Notes under the pieces: generated by a model | The model's input: only the letters and a program-made list of their open reading frames with translations | The model's database searches: none | Told to the model about the DNA's origin: nothing | In this document: one piece after another, positions 52,092 to 61,243 of the stretch | How positions within the stretch are numbered: position 1 is the stretch's first letter | Layout: each line of letters begins with the position of its first letter | NCBI GenBank assembly: GCA_017936885.1 | Contig: JAGBEO010000033.1 | Coordinates: 79,522-143,521 of the forward strand | Direction of reading: 5' to 3' | DNA: 64,000 nt | Source: Lachnospiraceae bacterium | GTDB taxonomy: Bacteria; Bacillota; Clostridia; Lachnospirales; Lachnospiraceae | Made by a program: the position numbers and the translations under genes

Positions 52092-53210
52092 ATGAAAAGA
52101 CAGAAGAAAACCTTGTACACAAAAGATTTTGGCACGCAACAGGAGAAATCCCGCACTGCAAACAGTAAGCCTCACGATAGTGGCAGTAAGCTTATCTTTG
52201 GCAATGCAGAGTTATGTTCCCAGTTTCTCAGAGATTATCTGGATATCCCTTTGCTTAAAAATGTCAGGGCGCAGGATATTGAAGATGTGTCGGAACGGTA
52301 TGTGCCCATGTTTACGGAAGAACGCAATGCAGATACGGTAAAACGAATAAAAATATCGGATAAAAACACATTATATTTTATTTCTCTTATTGAACATAAA
52401 ACAAAAGTGGATTACAATATAAGTATGCAGATGTTGCGGTATATGGTATACATTTGGGAAGATTATGAGAAAGAAATGGAGCATCAGCATAAAGGCATCA
52501 GTAAGACGAAGGATTTTCGGTATCCGCCGATTCTGCCTATTGTGTATTATGAAGGTGCCGAATGTTGGAGCGCGGCTTTGAATTTTCGGGAAAGAATACT
52601 GTTCCATGAAGTCTTTGAACCCTTTACGCCGGACTTCTTTTATAAGCTGATATCATTACGGGAATACAGTGTGGAAGAACTGATCGGGCGCAGGGATGAG
52701 TTGTCGCTGGTGATGTTGATTAACAGGCTACAGAGCATGGAAGATTTTAGGGAACTGAAGTTTCCCGAGGAATATTTTGAAAACCTGTCAGAGAATTCTA
52801 CGGATGAACTGTTGGAAATTATTAAGAAAATCATGACAGTTATCTTAAGGCATCTGCGTCTCCCCGAAGAAGAGGTGGAGGAATTTACCGGACAGGTAAA
52901 GGAGTGGAAGATGGGAGAATTATTCGAAAATTTTAAAGATTTTGATTTACCGGCGGCAAGGAGAAAAGCCAGCGCGGAAGGAAGAGCAGAAGGAAGAGCA
53001 GAGGGAAGAGCTGAAGGAAGATCCGAAGGGATAGTTGAGGGAAGAGCTGAATCGCTTGTGCAGAATATTGAAACCTTGATGCAGAATTTGCAGATTGATC
53101 TTTTAAAAGCATGTGAGAATATCGGTGTTACAGAGGAAGCATATTATGAGGCGAAAGAACTGCTTTCAAAGAGGGAATTGGCAAGTGTTGAAGATAAGCA
53201 GAGTATATAA
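52092..53210 (+). CDS. Rpn/PD-(D/E)XK nuclease-family putative transposase
   Basis: A 372-residue member of the Rpn (recombination-promoting nuclease, formerly Transposase_31) family. The N-terminal part resembles the PD-(D/E)XK fold: SGSKLIFGNAELCSQFLRDYLD, then a strand with SLIEHKTKVDY (Glu-x-Lys) and MLRYMVYIWEDY and PPILPIVYYEG. The C-terminus carries five or more GRAEGRAEG-type repeats from ~297, then a helical tail, an arrangement very common in Clostridial copies. Family members are DNA endonucleases that raise recombination; a transposition role is not established. AAGGAGAG precedes the ATG. Confidence 0.8.
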   Translation: MKRQKKTLYTKDFGTQQEKSRTANSKPHDSGSKLIFGNAELCSQFLRDYLDIPLLKNVRAQDIEDVSERYVPMFTEERNADTVKRIKISDKNTLYFISLIEHKTKVDYNISMQMLRYMVYIWEDYEKEMEHQHKGISKTKDFRYPPILPIVYYEGAECWSAALNFRERILFHEVFEPFTPDFFYKLISLREYSVEELIGRRDELSLVMLINRLQSMEDFRELKFPEEYFENLSENSTDELLEIIKKIMTVILRHLRLPEEEVEEFTGQVKEWKMGELFENFKDFDLPAARRKASAEGRAEGRAEGRAEGRSEGIVEGRAESLVQNIETLMQNLQIDLLKACENIGVTEEAYYEAKELLSKRELASVEDKQSI

Positions 53211-53470
53211 TATTTCAGCATTTTTGAATCTATCATTACAAAAGTGGAAGTATTCGCGCTTCGTTTGGCACGGTCATTCTGCGAAAATATCAAATACAAA
53301 GATAAGTCTTGACACGAAAGTGCCGGGGCTTTTTCTTTTTTTTAGTGATAGGAAACTGCTGAGTTTGCGCTTTTTTTATGCGCACATTTGGCGGTCGTGA
53401 TCCGTTATACTTTATGTAAGAGATACAAAGCGCGCAGACAAATATCAGAAAGGAGGTTTCTTAGAAGTCC

Positions 53471-53971
53471 ATGGACGGGATACATAACAAAAGTTCTTCG
53501 TTAGAGGAACAATATGATAAAATATACCGCTATTGCTATTATAAGCTGCAGCAAAGAGAGACCGCGGAAGATATCACACAGGAAACCTTCCTTCGCTATC
53601 TGAACCATTACCGGTATCAGAGCGTCAGCCAGGCTATGCCGTATCTGTATACGATAGCCCGGAATCTCTGTATTGATGAGTACCGGAGGCAGAAGCCGCT
53701 TCCTTTTTATCCGCATATGGAAGAGGAGCTTGCGGAAAAGACCGGCGCAGACGACAGGATGCTTTCTGCACTTTCAATGAAAATGGCATTGGCTAAGCTG
53801 GAAGAGGAAGAGCGGGAAATGATCCTGCTGCGGTATGTAAATGAAGTGCCGCTGGCAGTAATTTCGCAGATGTTCGGTTTTTCCAGATTTGCGGTATACA
53901 GGAAGCTTTCGAAAGCACTAAAGAAGTTAGAGGAAATGCTGGAAGGGGAAGATTACAAAAGTGCTAAATAA
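53471..53971 (+). CDS. ECF-type sigma factor (sigma-70 family)
   Basis: 166 residues with only region 2 and region 4. Region 2 has EEQYDKIYRYCYYKLQQRET, then AEDITQETFLRYLNHYRY and YLYTIARNLCIDEYRRQK. Region 4 is a helix-turn-helix with ERE-MILLRYVNEVPLAVISQM and FGFSRFAVYRKLSKALKKLE. AAGGAGG lies ~14 bases upstream. It is the first gene of a run with a membrane protein and ABC transporters. The next gene is not a recognisable zinc-finger anti-sigma factor. It is likely to regulate this locus, which is inferred. Confidence 0.88.
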   Translation: MDGIHNKSSSLEEQYDKIYRYCYYKLQQRETAEDITQETFLRYLNHYRYQSVSQAMPYLYTIARNLCIDEYRRQKPLPFYPHMEEELAEKTGADDRMLSALSMKMALAKLEEEEREMILLRYVNEVPLAVISQMFGFSRFAVYRKLSKALKKLEEMLEGEDYKSAK

Positions 53972-54033
53972 GTCAGAAGAAATGATAAAGGATGAATGCA
54001 GAAAAGGAAAACAGAAAAAGAAAGGTGAGAATG

Positions 54034-54762
54034 ATGAAAGCTGATAGCAAAAGAGCATTACAGGATGCCTTCGCGGCACCGGAACCTGTTGATAAGCAGC
54101 GGTTTCTTAAGACAATCCCAAGACCGCAGATCAGCCATTTGGAATTTATGCTGCAGCAGGTTCATTATATCAGGAAAAGGATTTGGGCTATATCTGTTGT
54201 TGTTTTGGGAATCATTTTATTGATAGTCTGTTTCGTGGAACGTTTCATAGATCGGGACGTGCTTTGGGTTATTTCTTCCATGATGCCTTTTCTTGCACTG
54301 ACGATTGTCACGGAACATGCAAGGTCGGCTGTCTATGGTATGGAGGAATTGGAGATGGCATCCCGATTTTCTTTAAAGAGTGTGGTGCTTGCCAGACTGG
54401 GAATTATCGGTATGTTCCATTTTCTGGTTGTATGTCTGCTGATACCATTTGGGTTTTATAACAGCACTTATACACTGTTTCAGACGGGGGTTTATTTGAT
54501 CGTGCCATATTTGTTGACAACCGTTTTAGGACTGGAAGTTGTAAGGAAAATTCATGGAAAAGAATCCATCTATATATGCATGGGAATTGCAGCAATCGTG
54601 AGCGGATTATATATCATTTTAAGCAATACCTGTACGTCCTTTTATAAAGGAGAGTACTTTGGGGGATGGATCGCTGTGCTGGCAGTATTGCTCGCGGCAA
54701 TTGTTATGGAAGGCTTTAAAATAATGAAACAGACGGAGGATGCGGTATGGAGCTTACAATAG
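54034..54762 (+). CDS. Membrane protein associated with the sigma factor and ABC transporter
   Basis: 242 residues. A cytoplasmic N-terminal ~50 residues (KADSKRALQDAFAAPEPVDK, then QRFLKTIPRPQIS) is followed by six hydrophobic helices. The position directly after an ECF sigma factor suggests a membrane-bound anti-sigma or an ABC permease subunit; no family was recognised with certainty. The start is uncertain: ATG 53992 and 54031 are in frame, but AAAGGTGA (54021) best fits 54034. It overlaps the ATPase gene by 16 bases, so it is translated with the transporter. Confidence 0.65.
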   Translation: MKADSKRALQDAFAAPEPVDKQRFLKTIPRPQISHLEFMLQQVHYIRKRIWAISVVVLGIILLIVCFVERFIDRDVLWVISSMMPFLALTIVTEHARSAVYGMEELEMASRFSLKSVVLARLGIIGMFHFLVVCLLIPFGFYNSTYTLFQTGVYLIVPYLLTTVLGLEVVRKIHGKESIYICMGIAAIVSGLYIILSNTCTSFYKGEYFGGWIAVLAVLLAAIVMEGFKIMKQTEDAVWSLQ

Positions 54763-55454
54763 ACAGAGTATCGAAACAATATAAAAATAAAATTGCGGTA
54801 GACAATATTTCCATGCATTTGGATAAAGGGGTATATGGTCTGCTTGGAGCAAACGGAGCGGGCAAAACAACCCTCATGAGAATGATTTGCGGGATCTTAA
54901 AGCCCACGAGAGGAACGATCACGTTAGATGGTTTGGATGCGGAAACAGAGGAATATCGTTCCCGGCTTGGATATTTACCTCAGGATTTTGGGTATTATCC
55001 TGATTTTACGGGGATGGATTTTTTGCTGTACATGGCAGCACTAAAAGGGATGACACGGATAGATGCCAGACAAAGAGCAGCCGAGCTTTTAGATATGGTG
55101 GCTCTTTCCGAGGCTCGTAAGAAGAAAATCAAGACTTATTCCGGCGGCATGAAGCAGCGGCTCGGAATTGCGCAGGCGCTTTTGAATGAACCGGAGCTTC
55201 TTGTACTGGATGAACCTACCGCAGGGCTTGATCCGAAGGAGCGGGTGCGGTTTCGGAATTTGATTGCAGAGATTGGGAAGGAAAGTATTGTACTGCTGTC
55301 TACCCATATCGTCTCCGATATTGAGCATATTGCTGACTGTGTTTTGATGATGAAGGACGGACAGTTGATTTATAACGGAAAATGGGATGAGACGCAGGGG
55401 GATTTAGAGGCGTTTTATCTGAAACAGTTCGGGGAGGAGAAATCGTATGCATAA
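54747..55454 (+). CDS. ABC transporter ATP-binding protein
   Basis: A 235-residue ABC ATPase with Walker A GANGAGKTT near residue 35, the Q-loop PQDFGYYPDFTG, the signature TYSGGMKQRLGIAQAL, Walker B LLVLDEPTAGLDPKER and the switch His in STHIV. Sequence resembles CcmA/NatA-type export ATPases of bacteriocin or antibiotic transporters. It overlaps its neighbours on both sides, so it forms one operon with the sigma factor and permease. Confidence 0.9.
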   Translation: MELTIDRVSKQYKNKIAVDNISMHLDKGVYGLLGANGAGKTTLMRMICGILKPTRGTITLDGLDAETEEYRSRLGYLPQDFGYYPDFTGMDFLLYMAALKGMTRIDARQRAAELLDMVALSEARKKKIKTYSGGMKQRLGIAQALLNEPELLVLDEPTAGLDPKERVRFRNLIAEIGKESIVLLSTHIVSDIEHIADCVLMMKDGQLIYNGKWDETQGDLEAFYLKQFGEEKSYA

Positions 55455-56658
55455 TTTTGGAATTTTATATCGGTATGAACTGAAAAAACTTTTGAAGAGA
55501 AAACTTGTGTGGGTAACAGGCGTTATCATATTATTATTGTCAGTGGCTGTCGTTGTGGGGAACTTGCCGATGAAGTACTATGTAGATGGCGTTGTGGTTG
55601 ATACGTATTATAACATGATGAAAACAGACAGGGAATATGCAAGGCAGTTGACCGGACGGGCAATTGATCATCAATTGCTTGATGAAATGCAGGAAGCCTA
55701 TCGTAATGTTCCGTGGAATGCGGAACGCTATACGCTAACGGAAGAATATCAGATCTATGTAAGACCTTACAGCGATATATGGGCTATGGTTTGCCAGATT
55801 ATGAGTGTTATGGAGATAAAAGATGCGCTGTCTCAGGAGATCAATGAAAATGCACTGTATAACAGACGTATGGAATGGGTTGAAGATTTTTGGAGCCAGG
55901 TGAATCTGACCGAAGGAGAAAAGGCATACTGGCGGGAGAAAGAGCAGTCGCTTACGAAGCCCTTTGTATTTGGATATGCGGACGGATATTGGAAGCTGCT
56001 TAGCTCCGGACAATGGTTATCTGTTCTGGTGATACTTTATGCCGCCATATGTCTTTCTGATTTTTTCAGCAAAGAACATGCACTCCGGACAGATCAGGCG
56101 ATTTTAAGCAGCCGGTTGGGGAAGAAACATTTATATTGGGCAAAAATAATAGCAGGAATCAGTTTACTTGCGGTTTATTATGTGCTGATGGTCATGGTGA
56201 CTGCGGTGGCGGCTTTTGGACTCTATGGCTCAGACGGGGCAGATGTCATGCTGCAAATATCGATGCCGATATATTCCGGTACCCTTAGGGTGGGAGCCGC
56301 GATTTTTATGATGTATGCACTGCTGTGCCTGGCAATACTGTTGACCGGCATCTTTGTTATGATGCTTTCAGAAGTGCTGCACAATGGAATAGCCCCTTTA
56401 GCGATTGTGAGCGGTGGAGCAGTGGCTAGTACCGTTATAGGCGGTTCGGTTCAACACCGCGTTTTGACACAGATATATTCCTATTTACCGTCTAATCTTC
56501 TCAATGTGCGCTGTGGTTTTCAGCCGTTGCTGGTTCCTTTCTTGGGGAGATATCTGACTCTATGGCAGTCGGCGCCTATTTTCTGGCTTATCGCAGCTGG
56601 CATCTTTCTGGTGGTTGGCAAGCGGTTCTATCAGAGGTATCAGATTGGCGGAAGGTAA
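55447..56658 (+). CDS. ABC transporter permease
   Basis: A 403-residue membrane protein with an N-terminal helix (RKLVWVTGVIILLLSVAVVV), a ~160-residue outside loop rich in charged residues, and five or six helices in the C-terminal half (~195-400), the layout of ABC-2-type exporter permeases. It overlaps the ATPase gene by 8 bases and is its natural partner. Substrate unknown. Confidence 0.8.
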   Translation: MHNFGILYRYELKKLLKRKLVWVTGVIILLLSVAVVVGNLPMKYYVDGVVVDTYYNMMKTDREYARQLTGRAIDHQLLDEMQEAYRNVPWNAERYTLTEEYQIYVRPYSDIWAMVCQIMSVMEIKDALSQEINENALYNRRMEWVEDFWSQVNLTEGEKAYWREKEQSLTKPFVFGYADGYWKLLSSGQWLSVLVILYAAICLSDFFSKEHALRTDQAILSSRLGKKHLYWAKIIAGISLLAVYYVLMVMVTAVAAFGLYGSDGADVMLQISMPIYSGTLRVGAAIFMMYALLCLAILLTGIFVMMLSEVLHNGIAPLAIVSGGAVASTVIGGSVQHRVLTQIYSYLPSNLLNVRCGFQPLLVPFLGRYLTLWQSAPIFWLIAAGIFLVVGKRFYQRYQIGGR

Positions 56659-56686
56659 GTATAAAACATAGAAAAGGGGACACGTT

Positions 56687-59149
56687 ATGGTAAATGTATT
56701 AAAGAAGATACCAATTAGAAAAGCAGTGCGGGAAAAGGGAAAAAGTCTCTGCGTGATTTCAGCGGTGTTTTTTACGACAATGCTGTTTGTCATGGTATTT
56801 TCAACGCTGTTCTTCGTCAGGGATGCGGCGGAGGAGATGCTGAGAATGTCGTCGCCCATATTGTCGGATGCGCTAATTCATGTGACAGAGGAAGAATATG
56901 AGAGGATTTGTGCAAACTCGCGGGTGGCGGAGGCAAGCACGGGTGTTATAGTTGCCAGATCGCTGGATTCTTCTGGTGTGGGAACTATACCGCTTTTGGA
57001 TGCCGAGGAGCAGATGGCACGGTGGATGCGGTATTACCCTGAGGAGGGGCGGATGCCGGAGAAAGGCAATGAGATTGTGGTGTCCGACCAGTATTTGCGG
57101 GAGCGGGGATTTACATACAGTGCGAATATGCAGATTGACTTGACCTTCTCATATCTTGATGAGGAAGAGTACACGGACATTTTTACCGTGGTAGGAGTAT
57201 ATAAGAAAGCACTTCAGCCTGATGGCGCTGTGTTGATATCGGATGATTTCTATAGGGAAGCGTGCGAGTACTGGGAACAGCACGGGCTGGATCCGAAAAA
57301 GGAGGCAAATCAGCGGGCGTGCGTTATATTTTCATCCCGTGGAAATGTCAGGCGTCTGGCATCTCTGTTGGTTATGGAGGCTGGGATCGATCTGAAAGAA
57401 GGGGAGATTTTTTTAAATGATACTTCTCTGATGAGCAGTTTGGGCATAGATGCCTGGGTAGTTCTTCTGGCTCTTATTCTGTTTGTCATGTGGCTGGGGT
57501 ATCTGTTCATCTCCAATATTTTTCATCTTACAATCACCGGCGACGCAAGGTTTTACGGGAAGTTATCTACCAATGGGATCACGAAGAAGGAAATCAAACA
57601 GTTGATACGCAGGCAGAATAACGTACTGTTTCTGATCGCCGCCGTTCCAGCGCTACTTGTAGGATATCTTTTCTCGGTAGCGGCACTGCCTGGGATATTG
57701 AGCGCGTTCACGACACTGCAGGTTGACAGAAGCGGCAATCTCTTGATTTTCATTCTGGCGTTGGTGTTTTCTTACCTGACCGTGAGGATTAGCCAGCGTA
57801 AATCTGTAAAGTTGGCGAAGAATGCCTCTCCCATCGAGATGAAAAAATATATGGGCAGGTTGAAGATGGTTAAAAAGGCAGACGATGGGGATTGTCTGAA
57901 AAAGTTTGTGGTAAGGCATTTTACGGGCGATAAGGTAAAGGTGTTGAAGGTTTGTCTTGCCATTGCCGTAAGTATCCTGCTCGCCAATGTCTTTTATGCG
58001 GTAACGGCTGGGTTCGACGTGGAGGAGTATGTAAAGAGGAATCTGGATGCAGACTATATTCTGGCAAGAGAAGAGGTATTCACGAATCCGAATTTAAATT
58101 CCCTTTCTTATGGACGCATCACGGAGGATGAAATTACAGAATATCAGGAGCTTCCCGGAATAGAAGCATCCGGAGGTGTCAGTAAGTCCCATGTCTGCCT
58201 TTTGCCCACGGAGGAGGTGTGGGATGCCTTTGTGGCGGTTGCCGGAGAAGATACTTATGAGACGCAGGGAAATATGTGGGTTCATGCGTATGGTGTGGAC
58301 GACATGATGGTGCAAAAGCTTACGCCCATCAGGGGGATGGTTGATCTGGAACAATTCCACACGGGGAATTATGTATTGCTGAGTCCGATTGTAAGCGATA
58401 ACAACACGGAGAATAAGGCATGTTACGAGCCGGGAGATGAGATAACGGTTCCGTTTGAAAGCGGGGAGGAGAAAACCTATACGGTCATGGCAATCGTGGA
58501 GGAACTGCCGGACTCTTTGGCATTTCCGGGTACATGGTGGGCCGGCAGCGTTTATTTGCCCAGAACAGAATGGCAGGAAAAGGAGAAGCGCAACGACTAT
58601 CTTCTGTATGCCTTTGACGTGGAGGAGGAGTTCCATGCAGAGTGGGATGAGGCCTTGGAGAAAACGTTGGGGAATCAGACGGGCGTTCTCGCCTACCAAT
58701 CGGCTAAAACGTTAGCCGGGCAGGCGGGAAGATACATAAACGGGTTAAAACTGACAGGTTTTGTCTTAAGTCTGATCCTGCTTTCCATGGGTATCTTAAA
58801 CTTCGTCAACTGCATGGTAAGAAGCGTGTATGGCAGGAGCAGAGAACTGGCAGTTCTGGAGAGCATGGGAATCCTGCGGCGGGAGATCGAAAAGAATCTG
58901 GCGAAAGAAGGAATGCTGTATATGGTCGGAGGTTTTGTGTTGGGCTGTCTGTTGTCGGGTTTCGGGGTTTATGCGCTAATCAACATAGTTTTGCAGGAAC
59001 CTTATATAGAATATCATTTCTATTTACGCATGTACCTGCTTTTTGCCGTGCTTGGCATAGCTCTGGCGGTTCTGGTGCCGCTTGCGGCATATCGGCAGAT
59101 GGATCGGAAAGAGAAATTCCTGTACAGGATACGGTCTTGCAGGGAATAG
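56687..59149 (+). CDS. FtsX-family ABC transporter permease
   Basis: An 820-residue permease with two FtsX-like halves. An N-terminal helix near 20-47, a ~200-residue outside domain, then helices at ~250-275, ~305-335 and ~345-365, followed by a second set beginning near 420 (KVCLAIAVSILLANVFYAVT) with another ~230-residue outside domain and three C-terminal helices. The large outside domains and pairing with a LolD/MacB-type ATPase suit BceAB-like antimicrobial peptide or lipoprotein systems. GAAAAGGGGAC precedes the ATG. No two-component genes adjoin it. Confidence 0.85.
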   Translation: MVNVLKKIPIRKAVREKGKSLCVISAVFFTTMLFVMVFSTLFFVRDAAEEMLRMSSPILSDALIHVTEEEYERICANSRVAEASTGVIVARSLDSSGVGTIPLLDAEEQMARWMRYYPEEGRMPEKGNEIVVSDQYLRERGFTYSANMQIDLTFSYLDEEEYTDIFTVVGVYKKALQPDGAVLISDDFYREACEYWEQHGLDPKKEANQRACVIFSSRGNVRRLASLLVMEAGIDLKEGEIFLNDTSLMSSLGIDAWVVLLALILFVMWLGYLFISNIFHLTITGDARFYGKLSTNGITKKEIKQLIRRQNNVLFLIAAVPALLVGYLFSVAALPGILSAFTTLQVDRSGNLLIFILALVFSYLTVRISQRKSVKLAKNASPIEMKKYMGRLKMVKKADDGDCLKKFVVRHFTGDKVKVLKVCLAIAVSILLANVFYAVTAGFDVEEYVKRNLDADYILAREEVFTNPNLNSLSYGRITEDEITEYQELPGIEASGGVSKSHVCLLPTEEVWDAFVAVAGEDTYETQGNMWVHAYGVDDMMVQKLTPIRGMVDLEQFHTGNYVLLSPIVSDNNTENKACYEPGDEITVPFESGEEKTYTVMAIVEELPDSLAFPGTWWAGSVYLPRTEWQEKEKRNDYLLYAFDVEEEFHAEWDEALEKTLGNQTGVLAYQSAKTLAGQAGRYINGLKLTGFVLSLILLSMGILNFVNCMVRSVYGRSRELAVLESMGILRREIEKNLAKEGMLYMVGGFVLGCLLSGFGVYALINIVLQEPYIEYHFYLRMYLLFAVLGIALAVLVPLAAYRQMDRKEKFLYRIRSCRE

Positions 59150-59164
59150 ATGGGAGGAGACAGA

Positions 59165-59842
59165 ATGGGTAAGGAAATCGTAGTAGAGGTAAAAGATGTG
59201 AGCAAGATTTATGAAAACCAGTCAGGTAAAGTTCCTGTCCTCGAAAATGTCAATATCAGTATATATAAGGGGGAATTTGTAGGAATTGTAGGAGATTCCG
59301 GCAGCGGAAAGACTACGCTTCTTAATTTGATTGGGGGAATGGACAGCGTCAGCGGCGGAACGATTACGGTTGCCGGAGATGTGATATCTGATTTTAATGA
59401 TAAGCAACGGACGTTATACCGGCGCAAACATGTAGGCTTTATTTTTCAGGACTATAATTTAATCAACGAACTGACGGTATATGAGAATATTATTTTGCCG
59501 TTTCAGTTAAAAAAGAAAGAAATCGAGGAGAGTGTTATCGACAAATTTCTGGGCAAGTTAAAGCTGGAAGAGAAGAAAAATACATTTCCCATGCAGTTAT
59601 CTGGAGGGGAGCAGCAAAGGGTAGCGATTTTAAGGGCGCTTCTCAGTGAGCCGGATATCATTTTGGTGGATGAGCCGACAGGAAATCTGGACAGCAAAAA
59701 TACTCAGATAGTGGTGGGACTTTTGCAGTATTTTGTTGAGCATATGGGAAAGACGATTCTTTTTGTCACGCACAATATGGCGTTAACCAAAGGATGCGGC
59801 CGTGTCATTACGGTAAAGGATGGGAAAATTGTCAGTGAGTGA
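59165..59842 (+). CDS. ABC transporter ATP-binding protein, MacB/LolD type
   Basis: A 225-residue ABC ATPase with Walker A GDSGSGKTT near residue 42, the Q-loop FQDYNLINELT, the signature QLSGGEQQRVAILRAL, Walker B IILVDEPTGNLDSKN and the switch His in FVTHNMAL. The DEPTGNLDS motif marks the MacB/LolD/BceA subfamily that pairs with FtsX permeases. ATG 59150 directly follows the permease stop, but GGGAGGAG lies within those codons, so ATG 59165 is chosen. Confidence 0.9.
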   Translation: MGKEIVVEVKDVSKIYENQSGKVPVLENVNISIYKGEFVGIVGDSGSGKTTLLNLIGGMDSVSGGTITVAGDVISDFNDKQRTLYRRKHVGFIFQDYNLINELTVYENIILPFQLKKKEIEESVIDKFLGKLKLEEKKNTFPMQLSGGEQQRVAILRALLSEPDIILVDEPTGNLDSKNTQIVVGLLQYFVEHMGKTILFVTHNMALTKGCGRVITVKDGKIVSE

Positions 59843-59863
59843 TGGCAGGATACATTCCAGCCC

Positions 59864-59892
59864 TAGACAAATACCCATAAAAAAGGTATACT
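59864..59892 (+). promoter_or_regulatory. Promoter for the GGDEF-like gene
   Basis: TAGACA, a 17-base spacer and TATACT, ~50 bases before the start codon. Confidence 0.6.
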
Positions 59893-59940
59893 ATAAATGA
59901 TTTTTGATACATCATATGGGGATAAGAGAGGTTACGCAAG

Positions 59941-60873
59941 ATGGATTACAAGGCAGTTCCGTTTGAGAAAAGAATCAAAGAAAATATCAGAAATTATGCA
60001 CTGGATAATTTATACCATATTGATACTCTGACAGAATACTGTAAGGCATTGTGTGAAGTGGCGGATCTTGAGATTCTGTTGACGGAGAGACATGGTGAGA
60101 AGGTTATTTCTGTCGGCAGTTTTGCAGGTTTTACACCGGATGTGGTAGGAGAGCCGGGGCGCAAGGTCAGGGTGTACGGCAGAACGATCGCCCATCTGTA
60201 TGCCAAGACCGACAAAGTGCCGGAGCAGAAGCTTCCGGCAGTGGAGATGCTTTTGGATGAATTGACGGCTACGCTGTCCCATTGGGGAGAGGAAGCTTAC
60301 TTACATACGGAATCTTCTATTTATCTGGATGAATTGGAAGAAAAGATGGGTGTCCAGCATGTGCAGACAGCCAGAGGTGAAAAAGAGGATGCGCTTACCG
60401 GTGTGTATCACAAGTTGTATTTTGAAGAGCGCATGAAAGTCATTGACCGGGCAGAGGTGGTACCGGTGGCGGTGATTAATGTGAATATCAATGACTGGAA
60501 GTTTGTCAATGATCATTTCGGAGATGAAGAGAGTGACAGACTGATTAAGACTATCGCGGATATTTTGAAACAGGAAGCGAAGCCGGACTATGTGATCGGA
60601 CGTGTGGACGGAGACGTATTTATCACACTGATTCCGATGGCAGAGGATGGTGAGGCAGAGGAATACTGTGATAAGGTACAGAAGGCGTGTCTGTATTACG
60701 AAGATCCGATTCTTGCCCCTTCCGTAGCCTGCGGAGTAGTTTATAAGACGAACGTGGAAGAATTGCTGGCGGATAAGCTGCCGGATGCAGAGTATGAAAT
60801 GTTTAATCATAAATTCGAAGTGAAGAATGCGCCAGGATACCGCGAGAGACTGGAACACGGAGTGAAGGCATAG
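59941..60873 (+). CDS. Degenerate GGDEF-domain protein
   Basis: 310 residues with no membrane helix. The N-terminal ~130 residues (IDTLTEYCKALCEVADLEI) look like a small sensory domain. The C-terminal ~160 residues have the GGDEF fold: DALTGVYHKLYFEERM (the usual D-x-L-T-x2-x-N region) and DWKFVNDHFGDEESDRLI. The signature that should read GGDEF is DGDVF (residues 223-227, after Arg221-Val222), and the metal-binding Asp pair upstream reads NVNIND. It is therefore probably inactive as a diguanylate cyclase and may bind a nucleotide. It has its own promoter and a terminator behind. Confidence 0.8.
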   Translation: MDYKAVPFEKRIKENIRNYALDNLYHIDTLTEYCKALCEVADLEILLTERHGEKVISVGSFAGFTPDVVGEPGRKVRVYGRTIAHLYAKTDKVPEQKLPAVEMLLDELTATLSHWGEEAYLHTESSIYLDELEEKMGVQHVQTARGEKEDALTGVYHKLYFEERMKVIDRAEVVPVAVINVNINDWKFVNDHFGDEESDRLIKTIADILKQEAKPDYVIGRVDGDVFITLIPMAEDGEAEEYCDKVQKACLYYEDPILAPSVACGVVYKTNVEELLADKLPDAEYEMFNHKFEVKNAPGYRERLEHGVKA

Positions 60874-60921
60874 GTCAGCAGAAATGCCGGTTATAATGAA
60901 AAGCATATGATACAGATTCAG

Positions 60922-60959
60922 AAAAGAAAGTGATGTTTGACGGCATGACTTTCTTTTTG
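60922..60959 (+). terminator. Terminator after the GGDEF-like gene
   Basis: AAAAGAAAGT and ACTTTCTTTT form a 10-bp perfect stem around a 16-base loop and the 3' arm ends in Ts, ~50 bases after the stop. Confidence 0.65.
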
Positions 60960-61202
60960 TATGTGACAGGAAAGTGCTCGAGCAGTAGTGAGAAGCAAAT
61001 AAGAAGAATCAATGAAGACGAAATAGTGCAGCGTTAATAGCATATAGGATAAAAGCATATAATAGTTATAATATGTAAAAAGAAACCAATTATAAAATAA
61101 ATATTAAATCCCTTATTCTGGATGAAAACGAGAAAATGAAAGTAAAATAAAGATAAAACGAGAAAATAAGAGATAATAAATAAAATAGAACGATAAAACG
61201 AT
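60960..61202 (+). other. A-rich stretch upstream of the groES promoter
   Basis: About 240 bases with no gene. The second half is extremely A-rich with loosely repeated AAAACGAGAAAAT-like blocks (61126-61172). It could act as an UP-element-like or bent-DNA region; nothing else was recognised. Confidence 0.4.
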
Positions 61203-61231
61203 TTGCAAACACCTGCATATGAAGCTAATAT
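61203..61231 (+). promoter_or_regulatory. groES promoter
   Basis: TTGCAA, a 17-base spacer and TAATAT, directly upstream of the CIRCE element. Confidence 0.75.
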
Positions 61232-61243
61232 ATGTTTTAGTGA

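Noticed and set aside
53300-53345. Terminator after the Rpn-like gene
   Set aside because: A long T-run is present, but the preceding stem is imperfect and without loop; not reliable.
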